Part shown: positions 1-13,200 of the stretch, piece after piece
Layout of the letters: every line of letters starts with the position of its first letter
Numbering within the stretch: the stretch's first letter is position 1
NCBI RefSeq assembly: GCF_011075055.1
Contig: NC_058146.1
Span: 3,348,001 to 3,412,000, forward strand
Reading direction: 5' to 3'
DNA: 64,000 bases
Origin: Mangifera indica
Taxonomy: Eukaryota > Streptophyta > Magnoliopsida > Sapindales > Anacardiaceae
Made by a program: the position numbers and the translations under genes
The notes under the pieces: model-generated
Told to the model about the DNA's origin: nothing
Databases searched by the model: none
The model's input: only the letters and a program-made list of their open reading frames with translations

Positions 1-820
1 GCCTTTGTTCTGTCTTTCATATTCATCACGGGACATGAGGTTGGACCAAAACAAGTAAGGCCAAAAAGAATGTAGTAAAGGCCAAAATTTCATGGGACCA
101 AGAAGTGTGAAGGCCTGCAGAACATGTGAAATCAGCAGCTGAAGTTGGAAACTAGGAAAAATCTTGCCTCCACTCAACACCACCTTCCTACAGGTTACTC
201 TGAGCATGTGTTTGCACGTGCAAATGTAAGAAGTTGAAATTTTTAACATGTTAAATGTTTTTATTGTAATTATCCTCTCTAATTGAATAAAAGAAATCAG
301 TATTTAACCCTAAACTCTAAACCTTTAATAATTTTTTTTTCAATATTGGTTCCAATTTACATGAACTAACTAACTAGTGTTATTAGAATAAAAAATGTGA
401 TCAATTAATTATAATACAAAATAATTAGAGTAAATAATTTGTTTGATTAGTCTAAGAAAAGGGTCATTTAGATAAGATTGATAACATATCATCTACAACC
501 CTTTCATAGATTACTTCTTTTCCTTCAAAAATGTGACTTAGGTTTTCTTTTTGACTACTAAAAGGGAAAATGTTCTTGAAGATAACACAAAAGTGCATAG
601 GAGCCTTTTTTTTATTTGATTGAGAGGGTAAAAATGGAATAATTTGATATGTTTAATATAAACTCCTCTGAAAAAATGCATGTTTTTTTTGGGTAGATGA
701 AATCAACCATTTAGCACCAAAACACGATTGTCGGCTACCCTAAAAGCCCACAATTTAAGTATATTTTGTGGGCAGGAATAATGTTGTGCTAAATTTAAAA
801 TGAAAAACACATGCACAATT

Positions 821-1205
821 TTACGGGTAATATTATTTTTATATATAAATTAGATTTATAAATAATATATTATTATATAATTGAATATTATTTTATCTTT
901 AATTAAAAATTACTTAATTATATGATAATATATTATTTGTGTATTAATTTTTTATAATACATATAGGTTTATTATTAGTCTCATGACCTATATTTATTCA
1001 AATGTAACTCTCTTACTATAAATATAAACAATAAGATTATATGTACATATTTTTTACACATAATTTAGATATATAAATGATATATTATTATATGATTTAA
1101 TGATTTTAAATTAAAGATAAAATAATATTTATTTATATTATGATATATCTTCTGTGTATCTAAATTATATATAAAAATATATATACATAAATATTGCTCA
1201 AATAT
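821..1205. repeat. AT-rich palindromic MITE-like block
   Basis: Two arms of nearly pure A/T mirror each other around 1000. Both carry the string ATAATATATTATTATATAAT or a close variant and an ATTTTAAATTAAAGATAAAA-like core. The same core recurs near 12.1, 21.6, 30.6 and 59.2 kb, so this is one member of a dispersed small inverted-repeat family. No transposase is present. Confidence 0.5.
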
Positions 1206-1605
1206 AAATAGTGTGTTGGGAAATAAGATAGACAAAATCATATAATCAAAAAAAAAAAAACAAGTTTAGTTTTTTTAATCATTTTGTAATAAATTATACT
1301 TGTATTAATAATTATCGACATCAAAAAAAAATAATTTTGATCGAATCACATTGCAATCATTTGTATTTTTTCTTTTTCGAATTCTTTATATTCTTATATT
1401 TAATTTTTTGCATTAACAGAGATAGTAAAATTAAAGACAGATTTGTTTGTTAAATAGGAGGGCCGTAATTATATATTATTTTTTTAACTGTTGAGAAGAC
1501 GGTGGACGTAGACAATTAAAAGGGTGTTGGATTGGTTTGGATTGCTTTGATTCCATGCTGCGGCTGCATTGCCGTTTTATACGTGGGTCCATGGAAATCC
1601 ACGTC

Positions 1606-1660
1606 TGATGCACGCCACGCTCACGTCACATTATGATGCACGCCACGCTTACATCACATA
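1606..1660 (+). repeat. 28-bp direct tandem repeat, two copies
   Basis: TGATGCACGCCACGCTCACG at 1606 is followed 28 bases later, at 1634, by the same block with two changes. It is a small GC-richer island in AT-rich DNA. No gene is associated with it. Confidence 0.6.
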
Positions 1661-3053
1661 TATACGTTTTTATGATAAACGTTTTTTATGCGGGTCTTTC
1701 GAGTGGTGCGATTACAGTTCGGCACATCATATGTTAGTATTATTTGTATTTTATAATTATGAAATCATCTTTTATACTTATTAAAAATATTATTGAATTC
1801 GATTTAAATAAATTTAAATCAAATTTATATTTTTAAATTAATTAAATTTAAGCTAAATCTTTGATTTGATTCAAATTCATTCTTTCACCTTATATCACGA
1901 AAACTCATGTTATTAGTAATTTTTTTAATAAAGATTCTTTTGTCCTTTTTTAAAATTTATTTGATATTCTAATAGTATTGTCTACCAAGCAATTGCCCCA
2001 AGCCCAATCCTAAACTATCATTTTAACTTTAAATTGAGTGTGAATTATTCTTTATTTGAATTTAATTTAATTCAAATTAATCTTTAATTAAATATAAGTA
2101 TTTTTTGCCTTCATTATATAAAGGAGGGAAAATAACCGAACTTATTAATTTGTTTGGTTTTGGAAATATAAATTTTAGAGCTTAAAGTAGTGGTGAGTAA
2201 AATATCGGAATTGGAATCGGAATTATTGGATCCCCATTTTTTTTGTTTTAACTCCTACGAATAGGTTTTGACACCAATTTTTCGAAATCAATAGGTTTAA
2301 GGTCCGATTCTATTTTCAAACTTTTATGAATTGGAATTGATCCAGAATCTACTCCGAAGTTTGGATATTTTATTAGATACTTGATCCAACCTCTTTTTAT
2401 AAAACCTCTTGAATCCAATTTTATGTATTTATTTTCCCATAATTTTGTTGCCCTCAATTACAGTTTTGGACAACATCAGTTTCTTAGATTTCGTCTTCTC
2501 TTTTAGCAGATTTACTGTTGATCCTTAAACTCATGGACAGCTGGTTACCAACAACAAAATTCCACAGCCCCTGGTAGGCCACCGAAGGGAAATAAACTAC
2601 CATGGAAGCCACTGCAACACATGCTTGATGTATATGATAATTACAAGAAACTGTAACAAATACATTTATTTTATTAAATGTTCATGTCATTTTTTGAAAG
2701 AATTATATTGATAAAAAACAGAATTTGAGATAGACAATGCTGCATGAAGCAAATCTTTGCAGACAGACAGCTATTTTTTATAACAAGGAATCCTTATTTA
2801 AAGTAAAACTGTACAGAACATGGGAGCTGGATGGAGACAACAATTTTATCAGCTAAAATTTTCCATTTTTGATCATTTCTTGCTTGCCCTATCCATGGTT
2901 TACAAAGGAGAATACCTGCCAGCTAGAAGTAGACATTTTTACAAAGAATTAGCAACATGTACCCAAATGAGAAGGTTTATATAACGGATACAACAAAAAC
3001 AACAATAACAAGGGAAACCAAATGTGCAATATGCAGTAGGGGAAATTTACTGC

Positions 3054-5842
3054 TCAGTTTTCCCGGCGCATTTTAACTTTGAGAGGAATTTCTTTGTAGG
3101 ATTGCACCTTCTCAACTGCCTGCCGCAAGGGCCGTCCGGAAGATCTCCTCCTAGTCTCTTGAGATTGATCATTCTGGGCACTGTTTCCTTCTTGGTGCTC
3201 TTTTGGGACTGATAAGTCAGATGATGTGGGATCACTCTCATGTAGCAGTTTACCGCTCAGAGGGGAAACAGGAGATTTAGCATCATCTATCTCAAATATA
3301 TTCTTAGTTGGTTTTGATGCAACAGATTTAATCCTAGCCGATTGCCTTCTGAAAAAAAAAAAAAAAAAAACAGAAAGACAATAATAATAAATTAACTTAA
3401 GACAAATTTAATTTTCTTTGTTGCTTAAAAATTTACATATTTTAAAGCAACCAAAAAATGAAAACATCACTTATAATTTCAAACTGCACAACAGGGCAAG
3501 AAACATGACAAACCTATTCTGAGTCAGTTCTAGTGCCATTTCTGGTTCTGGTGCTGGTTCTTCACGGTTAAACCTTGCAGAAAGCCATTTCAAACAAAGC
3601 TTGTCAAGAGAAGAAAAGGAAAACCACATAAACAAATTTAAAATTTCCATTTGTTCCACTAAATTTACCAGTCAATGTGATACCAATAATATATGTATCA
3701 CTGAAAATTTAAATTGCATATAGAAACAGAAAACATGCATTACATACCTCCCCTCTGACGGGTCTGCCTCTTCAGATTTGAACCTAGCAGATTGCCTTCT
3801 CAAACAAAGCCTGTTATCAGAACATGAAATCAAATGTAAATTTCATCTGTTTATCTTAATTCAACTGAAAACTTTAAATAGATATTGTTATGGAATTGAA
3901 ATTGCACTAAAAGTAAAACAAGCAGAGAAGAACCTCTTATTATCAACTTTATCTTGGACTGAATTAACAGTAGAAGAACCTGAAACTACATGCAAAATGT
4001 TAAGTGAAAAGGATTCTAGTATAGATAATAGTTCTGGAATTTAGAAAAGGAAGTATCTAGTAAACTTGCCACATTTATTTTTTGATTGTCGTCTCCTGTT
4101 TGTATTACAAGGTTTCTTGTCCTGCTCATCTGATTTGCTTCCCTCATCATGCTTATCTGCTCCTATCTTAAAAGAAATGGAAGAAAAGGTGTAAATAAAA
4201 TAAGATATTTAATAAATAATGTGCTAGAAATTTTGCACATTGAATTTGCTAACTACCTGATTTCCAGAAGTGTGACATGTCAGTATATTTGCTTTATCCT
4301 GGGTGAAAAATAAGAATTTGTTACTAACTAATATAGTCTAATCTGATAAACTTGGTCACATTCAATCCATGGGAAAACTACTATGAGAAATCACCTCTAA
4401 CACAAAGTTTCTTGCTTTATGTAGGGCGTTTACACATCCAAGCTCATGTTGAAGTAATCTTAACTGAAAATTTAACAGAGAGCAATATCAATGCACAGAA
4501 AACTATATGGCAAACAGCCCAAAAGCAAGAAATTTATGAAGAAAACATACCCTATCTTTACCCGAATTAAGTTCCTGCATTATCAAAGGAAACTATTATG
4601 CAAGATCGCCTGAGATGCTTAAAAACTAGGTAAAACAAGAAACTGAAAATCAGAAATAAGCAGAGGTACCGCCAATATTGAACTGTTTGCTTTGGCAAGT
4701 TGCAAATTCTGCTGCTGTGCTTTCTGCAAATTGATTCTCCTCTTCTGCAGCTCAATTCCATTTAATTCAATCAATTTACTGCCAATCAGAATTAAGGGGG
4801 TTAACCAACAAAGGAAAAAAGGTATTGAAATCACAACATTTACTGTGCTAACAAAGGAAAGCAAAATAAAATAGCCATAGAGGATACTTTCTTTCTGCTA
4901 GAATTTTCATCAGGGTCATATTTTCCTGTGGAGTAGATGAAGAATAAAACCCTAGTGAGCAAATGCAAAAGAAAGACATTCATAAGGTCGTGCATATACA
5001 AAAGAAAGCAAGAGAGAAGTCGAATCCTCTGACAATATACCTTGTGGAGCTGGTCAATGTACGCTTGAGCTGCAAGGAAGCCAGTTTGTTGTGGCTTTGC
5101 ACCTTCATTTGAAAGCCTAGTCGGCTGCTGCATGTTGCTTATGTCAGCTAGTCTTTTCCTTGGCACACTTCCAACATTAGATCCCTTTGCCATCTTCTTA
5201 ACCCTAGGTTTATCATCTAAACTTGCCCACAACAATTTCTCATCAAGTTACCGAATCCCATGAATAACATATGTTCAATATAGTACATTCTAACACAGTT
5301 TGGTTTCCTACAACACTGATGTAAACAATAAAAATTACTGAATTCAAAAAGTTTCCATCTCATAAGAATCTAACCCTAAAGCTCAATAAACACAATTTTC
5401 TTAATCCAAAAAGTTCCCATCTCATAAGAACCTAACCCTAAAATCCTCAAAGAATAACCTAATTTAGCTCCCAGTACAAAACCCAGCTAAAATTCAATCA
5501 AATACAGCTATATTTACCCACAACTAATAGGTATTCAACATCCATTTCTCTCCCTTCTTTCCCATTTTCTTATAAACCAACCAGAGTAAACAGTGCATTT
5601 CTAATGCGCAAATCTACATCATTCACATTTGAAAACAGTGATACAGCTAATTCTACAACACTGAAACCTAAAAGCATTTATCATACTAATTTCTCATCTG
5701 GAAAAAAAAGACGAACTTGAGGATAAAAATCTCAATCATTGGAGTCTTCTAAAAGATTAAAAGAAATAATTATAAGAATAAGAACGAAAGTACCTGCAAT
5801 AGCGATAGGACTCTCGTCGGCGAGAAAGCTGAAACTATCCAT
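3054..5842 (-). CDS. SGO1: Shugoshin (centromeric cohesion protector)
   Basis: Shugoshin protects centromeric cohesin from cleavage in meiosis, with PP2A as the known partner of the family. Twelve exons give a 357-residue product in frame throughout: 5842-5794, 5216-5041, 4925-4888, 4778-4670, 4574-4551, 4463-4395, 4298-4257, 4166-4070, 3985-3934, 3810-3748, 3573-3514, 3348-3054. Near the N terminus is RKRLADISN, then a coiled coil starting QAYIDQLHKENMTLMKILAE and ending LLQHELGCVNALHKARNFVL, both typical of plant shugoshins. The C-terminal exon holds RRQSARIKS and the basic SSGRPLRQAVEKVQSYKEIP tail that marks the family. The start at 5842 begins MDSFSFLADE. The intron after 4070 has a GC donor (G|GCAAGT). 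Exon 3573-3514 is the least certain; its upstream intron retains a diverged copy of the LCLRRQSARF motif. SGO1 versus SGO2 is not settled. Confidence 0.85.
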
Positions 5843-6491
5843 AGCAGAGCCCCAGCTGAAAGTCGTCACTCACTCAAAAACTAGTCGATTTGAATGAAGA
5901 ATTAAAGTGATGAATGAGAGGAAAATGTACAACGGTAAAGTGGTAAAAGGGCACGGAGGTTCGGACAACGGCTTTCCAAGCCAAACACCGAAGCTATTTC
6001 GAACTGTATCCGTTTTGGTCTTCATTTACTAAGGTTTAAGTAATGTCATACGCAATCATAATTTAGACCGTAAGATTATTATTTTATATTTGTTTTAAAA
6101 AATATCATTAATTATAAATAATTTAATAAATAATTAAAAACTAATTTAGTGACTCTTCAACAAGAAGCATTTAGACATTTGGTGCCAACCGGGTTTTTAA
6201 TGGATTGATGATGGAAAAAATGGGCTTTATTTAACGTTTGGTCCATATTCAATGGGCTTCTCAATTATGTGAGAGGCCCAGAAATGAGGCTTTCTTTCCT
6301 AGTACCTATATTATTATATTAACTCTATTTTTATTTTATATCTAATAATTTAATAATAAGGAAGATATTGAGATGTGTATAAAGTGAAACAATTTTCATA
6401 GTCAAATACATATTTTTTAAATTATTGTGTATCTTATTTTTCTAAAATTAACAAATTATACATAAATCATGAAACAAACAATCTTATAAAC

Positions 6492-7007
6492 AGGGGTGGA
6501 TACAAACTGCATCAGCCCGAATACTTATTAGCTTAAGTTTAACTCGAATAGAAAATAATTTGGTTCAAAATTAGGTCTAACTTGAGTTTAGTTCAAATAA
6601 AAACTAGTTTAGTTTAGTTTTGTTCGAGTTCGATTTGATTTCATAACTTGAATAAATGATTCAAATTCGTAGTTTGATTTGATTTGAATTTATGACTCAG
6701 ATTTATAACTTGAGTTTGTAGTCCATTAACAAAACGATATTGTTTTACTTAAATAATATTCAAAATTACTATTTGAGTCACGAATTTGAATTAAATCACC
6801 ATGATTCAAATTGAATTACGCTATAAATTTAAATTATTGATTCGAGTTATAAACTCAAATTGAATCAAATCGAATACTTTTTAATTTAACTCTAAATTGA
6901 TTTAAAAAATGAATTAAATCTTTTTACTTAGATTCAATTTAAATTTAAATTTTAATAAAATTGAGCCGACTTTTAAAATTGAGTTAGTTCAAATTATACT
7001 TACCCCT
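6492..7007. mobile_element. Non-autonomous TIR element (26.3-kb family)
   Basis: The left end reads AGGGGTGGATACAAACT and the reverse complement of the right end reads AGGGGTAAGTATAATTTGA, so the ends are imperfect inverted repeats. The interior is made of alternating CAAATTGAATTC-like and AACTCGAGTT-like words that recur in elements at 16.4, 26.3, 30.1, 35.5 and 46.9 kb. No coding capacity is visible. Confidence 0.5.
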
Positions 7008-7250
7008 ACGTATAAACACTCAGGAGGGGAAGGCAGGAATAAAATAATTGTGGGATCCATGTAGGTCATGGACAGATAGTCTTTCGGCTTTTTATAACCA
7101 AATTAGATAACAAAATAAATTTAATATAATTTTGGTGCTCATTCATGGCCCCATTTATCTAATCAATAGCTTTTTCTTTCTTTGTTGGTATCCAATCTTT
7201 ATAGCCTCACGAAACCTCAAAAGGCTCCTCCCCATTTTCTTCATCACTTT

Positions 7251-7967
7251 GGGCCAACGTAGCGTTCCCACCCAAGATTTGATTTAATTTCAAAGTATCA
7301 TTTTTTTATTTTTAAAAATTTTAATATCTATTTATACATTATTTTTTATTAAAAAAATCAATTAATATTAAAAATAAAATCATTATTTAATAAAAAAATT
7401 TATTAGATTTTCCCTTAGGTTTAAAAACTATCATTCTTTCTCCCTCTCCCTCTCCTCATCCCCCCCCCCCCCCCCCCCCCTTCCCATCCCATCCCATCCC
7501 AAGGTTTGAAAATTAAATATTTCCCTTTTAGAGTTTATTGTTTTGCTTTGTTGTTGCCCCTTCTTCAAATACCAGAGTCAACCAACCACAATACCGACGT
7601 TTCTCCCTCTCTCAAATAATGATGAATCATCAACTAATTAGAGGTGGGTCAACAATTCGTCGTCATTTGGGAGAGGAAGGAGCACCAGTATTGTGGTTGG
7701 TCGACTCTGATCATCAAAGGAGTAGCAATAAGATAAAATAACAAACCTTAGGTGTGAGGAGGGAAATGATAATTTTTTAAACTTATGAAAAAAATTTAAT
7801 AAAATTTTAATTTTATAACATTTTTTATTAAATAATGATTTTATTTTTTATCTTAATTTATATTTTTAATTAAAATTAATTTATAAATAAATATTTTAAT
7901 TTTTAAAAGTTTAAAAACGAGAATTTTGAGTTACAACAAACCGAGGGTGGGAATAAGTCTTTTGGCC
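7251..7967. mobile_element. Mutator-like MITE, older copy
   Basis: The right end read inward is GGCCAAAAGACTTATTCCCA followed by CCC, and the left end is GGGCCAACGTAGCGTTCCCA followed by CCC. Inside both ends the arms continue as an inverted repeat for over 150 bases, including AATAAAATCATTATTTAATA on each side. The ends match the well-bounded element at 37468-38089. Candidate flanking duplications (TCATCACTTT and TCTACTTTTT) are only loosely alike. The middle contains a run of 21 C at 7460-7480. Confidence 0.65.
7460..7480 (+). repeat. Poly-C tract (21 C)
   Basis: An uninterrupted run of 21 cytosines followed by three CATCC units (CCCATCCCATCCCATCCC). It lies inside the MITE at 7251-7967. 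Its true length in the genome is uncertain because long homopolymers are hard to sequence. Confidence 0.9.
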
Positions 7968-8934
7968 TCTACTTTTTCCTATATATTGTCACGGGCCACA
8001 GATGCAAGCACGACAAGGGGCCATCGCAATGCAATCCGCGCAAGAGTGCCGCTAAGTGCCGCACCCGCACATGATTGACAATGGGACTGTGAGTCAGTCA
8101 CAATATATTCTCAAATCTTTATTCAAGCCTTTTTATATCAATGTTACCTAATTTTTTAAGTATGTCAAAATTTTCAACCATTCTTGTGTTATTAATCTTT
8201 CACCAACAGAAGAATAAGCAAAAGCAGATGAAAAGGCTTATTTTGAATGATATAAGATAGAGACTCCAGCAACAAAAAATGTCTAGGTTTAAAATTTATC
8301 GAAGACGTATTAATATCAAAATTTTAATTTATTTAATCCAGTGATTATAAGACCAATGTCTACATCTTCCTCTTCCTTAGCCCTAGAGTGATTCTATAGG
8401 CACATCATTTTTCTCAACAAATGGCACTTCCCGTAACATAAAAACCAAAAAAAAAATCAAATTAGAATTCCAAACAATTAATTTCATTAAAGTAACCAAG
8501 TCACAATAGCAAGTCATTTCATTTGCCCTATTTGCTTCCGTTGGAGGCACATTGTTATTGCTCATTAAGGTTAGTCATTTAATCTTGCTAACCATCTTCT
8601 TGTAATTGGTCACAAATTAAACAAGCTTTTAGGCAAGACGAGGATGTGATTGAGCTTGATATTTTGAGGCTTTAGATACTGAAACTTTTTGGGATACTTC
8701 TTAATATCATCTCCACTATTAAAATCTAGCAAATCTCATTATAAAGATTGGTGTTGTAACAATTCCACAACAAACATCACCCTAATCACAACCAACAAAT
8801 TTTCAATTTAGTCAACAACAAACTTTCCCTCCCGCGTTTCTTGATTTCATTAGGGAGAACATTGGAAATTTTTGGGGGTGTTGAGTTTAGCATTGTTAAG
8901 ATTGAGAGAAATAGAGTTATTGATTAAGCTACAA

Positions 8935-9260
8935 TTTGGGGATCTTGGGGGAAAGGGAGTGAGATTTCGACAACAATTTGGAAAGGTCAAATACTTTATT
9001 TGATAGAACATTAGAGATTTACAGAAATGTCATATCATGTTTAACGTCAATTTAGGGATTTGGATGAGAGGGGAGTAAATTTTCAACAATAATTTGGAAA
9101 AATTGAATATTTCATCTAGAAAAATGTTGGAGATTTTTTCAAAGTATCATGTTTGAATATTATTATGATTGAGAGAAATAGTATCAAATGGACTACGACA
9201 ATAATTTCAAGATTTTAGGGAAAGGGTAGTGGGATTTTGACAAACAATTTATAAATATCG
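8935..9260 (+). repeat. Three diverged direct repeats
   Basis: The words GATTTCGACAACAATTTGG (about 8962), AATTTTCAACAATAATTTGG (about 9077) and GATTTTGACAAACAATTTAT (about 9233) head similar stretches that each continue with GTCAAATACTTT, TTGAATATTTCAT or ATCGAATAATG. The spacing is irregular (roughly 115 and 155 bases), so this is an old, eroded tandem array with no coding sense. Confidence 0.5.
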
Positions 9261-10289
9261 AATAATGATTATTATTTTCTGGTCACCCATTTATTTGTTT
9301 GTATAATATAAAGTATTTATCTTTTTATATAATAATTTTTATTAATAGAAGGAGATAATACCTAAATAAATAAAATTTTTAAATTTAGAAGATAAAAACT
9401 TGTTATTTCATCCAATATTGGGTGGAACATAGCCATTCGACCTTATAATTTGCCAAAAGCTATAGGAATGTGAAATTTTTGCTGTCCTCAAATTCTTCAA
9501 TGAAAACAAAACTTTCTGAAATTCGAAAACTTGGAACAATAATTTGTAACCAAAATCCAAAAGCAAAATTTACTGAACGCAACTTAAATCCTTTACCCTT
9601 TAACAAAAGTGAACAGGTTTTGTTTACACAGAGGAGTATCTCTTTAGGATGAGAACATCCTCACTCCATCTCTGCAAAGAATCATAATTCCATACAAATT
9701 ATCAAATAAACAAACCCTTTTACTTATCAATGGCGGCATAAAAGTAAAGAAATAAATGAAGGAGACCTAGAGGTAGAAGAGGAGAAGAGAAGGGCCTGAC
9801 AATTTTGGATAAACCCTTTTCTCACTCTCTCCATAATAAACAATTATTTATTAACCTTTTTGAACAATCTTCTCATCTTCCATCTCTAGAATCATTGGAG
9901 GGCAGGCAGGCTAGGACTGTCGGTTCTTGTTAGAGAGTTTATTTACAAGAGAAATTCGCAGAGAAAAGAGAGGACAATTTTCTCTCTCTTAATTCGCTTC
10001 TTCTCCCTGGATGTCCCATCCCATCCATTTCTTCTTCGGTTTTCGTTAAACAAACAAACGGGAAAAGAAAAGAAAAGTAATCGTCATCCTATGCTATCAA
10101 TGAATTATTATTATCATTTATAATTTTTTTAATATATAATCCTTTTTCACATTTTTCTAAATTTTGCAGCCTCTACGGTTTTGAAGGACATCAACAATTC
10201 AAAGATCTCTTTTTAACAGAAGGCAAAAAGGAGGAGACTCACCAAAACAACAGCAAATATTCACCACCATTGTTGTCGTCTCTTCAAAA

Positions 10290-13200
10290 ATGCTTCTAAT
10301 CACCTGCATTTTCTTAAAATGTCTTTGCTTGTTGCTCTCTTTCTCTTCTACTCCAATGGCTGCCCACAACGTCACTCTTCCTCATCAACACCCTGACCCT
10401 GAAGCCGTCGTTCAACATGTTCAAAGGTAAGCTCTTTTCAACTCTGAACTTCAACGACCACAAATATCATCTGGGTTTGCTCATTTTCTCGTCCTTTCAC
10501 ACGTTTGTTGTTTTTAACTAGTGAAAATATCCCCATTTTCTTTATCCCACGTTTCCTCGGCAAACAAGCATAGCATTCCTTTGTTTTCTGCTTTTTTTCA
10601 ACATCTATCATTTTCCACTTGCATTTCCTCAAACTAAAATCCCAACTTCTATTTGCTCATTTCCTCCTTATTTAACAAGCTTTTTGTTTTCAACTTGTTA
10701 AAAGATCCCCATTTTCTTAACCCAACATTTTCTCGGCATCAAACATAGCATTCCTTTGGTTTTCCCCTGTTTGTCAACCTTATTCTCTCTTTATTCCGAC
10801 TTGCATTTTCCCAAACCAAACAGAAAACCCATCAGCCCGCACTCATTTTCTCGCATTTTTCCCCACTAAACATTTTCTCGGCATCAAACATAGCATTCCT
10901 TCGGTTTTCCCCTGTTTTTCAACCTTATTCTCTCTTTATTCCGACTTGCATTTTCCCAAACCAAACAGAAAACCCATCAGCCCACACTCATTTTCTCGCA
11001 TTTTCCCCCACTAAACAAACACCACTTAACTCATTTTTCACATTTTTTTTCACAGGATGGTAAACGCCTCTCTTTCAAGACGCCAAACTCTGTCCATTCA
11101 ACAAAATGACCAATGTCTCACTGGCAACCCCATCGACGACTGTTGGCGTTGCGATCCCAATTGGGCCACCAGCAACCGCCAACGTTTAGCCGACTGCGCC
11201 ATCGGCTTCGGCCAGGGAGCACTCGGCGGAAAAGGCGGTCAGATATACGTCGTCACCGATTCCTCCGATCACAACCCGGCCAACCCAACCCCTGGAACTC
11301 TCCGTTACGCCGTCATTCGAGAAGAACCCCTCTGGATAGTATTCAGCTCTAACATGCTCATCAAACTGAAACACGAGCTCATTATCAACAGCTACAAAAC
11401 CATTGATGGCCGCGGCGCTAACGTCGAAATCACCGGCAATGGATGCTTAACTCTTCAATACGTATCCCATGTCATCATCCACGACATCCACATTCACCAC
11501 TGTAAACCATCAGGTAATATTTCTGTATTTTGCAGCTGAAAATGGTAAATATAATTTTGAAATATGACCAAGATTTATAATTGAAAATTTCAGGGAATAC
11601 TATGATAGCATCGTCTCCAACTCATGTAGGCTACAGAGGACGATCGGACGGCGACGGCATTTCCATCACTGGGTCTCAGAAGATCTGGATCGATCACTGT
11701 TCGTTAAGCTTTTGCACGGACGGCTTGATCGATGCTATACTGGGGTCCACGGCGATCACGATATCAAACAGCTATTTTTCGCACCATAACGATGTCATGT
11801 TGTTGGGACACAACGACAAGTACCAGCTGGACACCGGTATGCAAGTAACAATTGCGTTTAATCGCTTCGGTGAGGCGCTGGTGCAGCGTATGCCTCGGTG
11901 TAGATCCGGCTACATACACGTGGTCAACAATGATTTCACTTCATGGGAAATGTATGCTATCGGTGGTAGCTTTAATCCTACCATTAATAGTCAGGGGAAT
12001 CGCTATACGGCACCGGCAAACGCTAATGCCAAGGAGGTAAACTTTTTTTTTTCCTTTTAATTAATGATTATACGTGGGGAAGTATTATGCACGCAAATAT
12101 AAATTTGTCGATAAATAATATAATAGTGTTATATATTAATTTTTGAATATAATTTTACGTATAAATAATAATATATTATTATATAATTAATAATTAAAAA
12201 TAAAATAAATTATTATATAAAAATTATAAATAATAAAATATATTTTGTATTTTTAATTTAAAAATTTTTTAATAAATGATTTGAATAATTTAAAATTTGA
12301 TGAGATTATATCAAAATTATATTTTGATTTGTTGGTTGCACTGTTTGTCTGACAAGTCATTGGATCCAATCTCTTCGGAGTGGATACTTTAATTTGACGA
12401 TTTGGTTCTAATGAATCTCTTGTAAAAAAAAATATGGTTGATTTAGAGTTTGAATGCGGGTTGTAATTTGAAAAATAAAGAAGATGAGGGATTCTTTTGA
12501 ACAGATATTTTCTAAAATGCATTTGATGGTAATTTTTTCTGGGTCCCCGCCATTAAATTTCTGCGTGAGTCTTTCTTTCAAAACTCGATGCCCAGCACAA
12601 AGTGACAAACTTCTGTCTGTCTGTTTCACGCACCTTTTGACCGAGCGGGCTTTATTTTCTGACGTCGTGCATGTGGGCGTTTTGCTAAAATTACCATTAG
12701 GTCACGAAGCGGGTGGAGGCAGACGAGAGAGAGTGGGCAAATTGGAACTGGAGATCGGAGGGGGACATAATGGTAAATGGAGCATTCTTTGTGCCCTCGG
12801 GTTCGGGTGTCACCACGCAGTACGCCATGGCCTCGAGTGTGGAGCCCAAATCGGCTGCTTATATTGAACAGCTGACAATGAACGCCGGTGTCCTCGGTGG
12901 GCCCAGGTACTTTTTCGCTTTACATATTACCATCCCTGTTATTGACAGAAACAAGTCAAACTGCTGTCTTTATTTAACCGGTCTTTTATTTGATTATCTT
13001 TTATTCCCTGGGTAATCTTGAAAGTAATATAGGGTTAATTTGAAAGAACTAAAAACTATTGAGTTCTAAAATTTGTTACATAAAATTTAGAAGACATACC
13101 TTGTATTCAATTAAAAAAGAATAAAACTTGGCCCCTTATAATTTGTAGGACAAAAATGTTTATTTTTTTAATTCAATGATAATTGCAAGCCATCTGACCA

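Larger units (their letters stand above)
1..2900. other. Intergenic, AT-rich, no supported gene
   Basis: No reading frame here has family motifs or splice support. The first 300 bases are less AT-rich and could be the untranslated end of a neighbouring gene, but nothing shows it. The rest is AT-rich repeat material: an inverted-repeat block near 820-1205, a 28-bp direct repeat near 1606-1660, and TTTAAAT/AATTTAAAT-rich sequence at 1795-2100 that resembles the larger elements at 6.5 and 26.3 kb. Confidence 0.6.
5900..10289. other. Intergenic region between SGO and pectate lyase genes
   Basis: No supported gene. It holds a TIR-like AT-rich element at 6492-7007, a Mutator-like MITE at 7251-7967 with a long C tract, a set of three diverged direct repeats at about 8935-9260, and the pectate lyase promoter and leader (about 9900-10289, pyrimidine-rich). 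Short frames such as those near 7540, 8400 and 9500 have no motif support. Confidence 0.55.

Noticed and set aside
7538..7741. 67-codon open frame in the 7.25-kb MITE
   Set aside because: It lies wholly inside an inverted-repeat element, has no family motif, and its frame is not supported by splicing or codon pattern.
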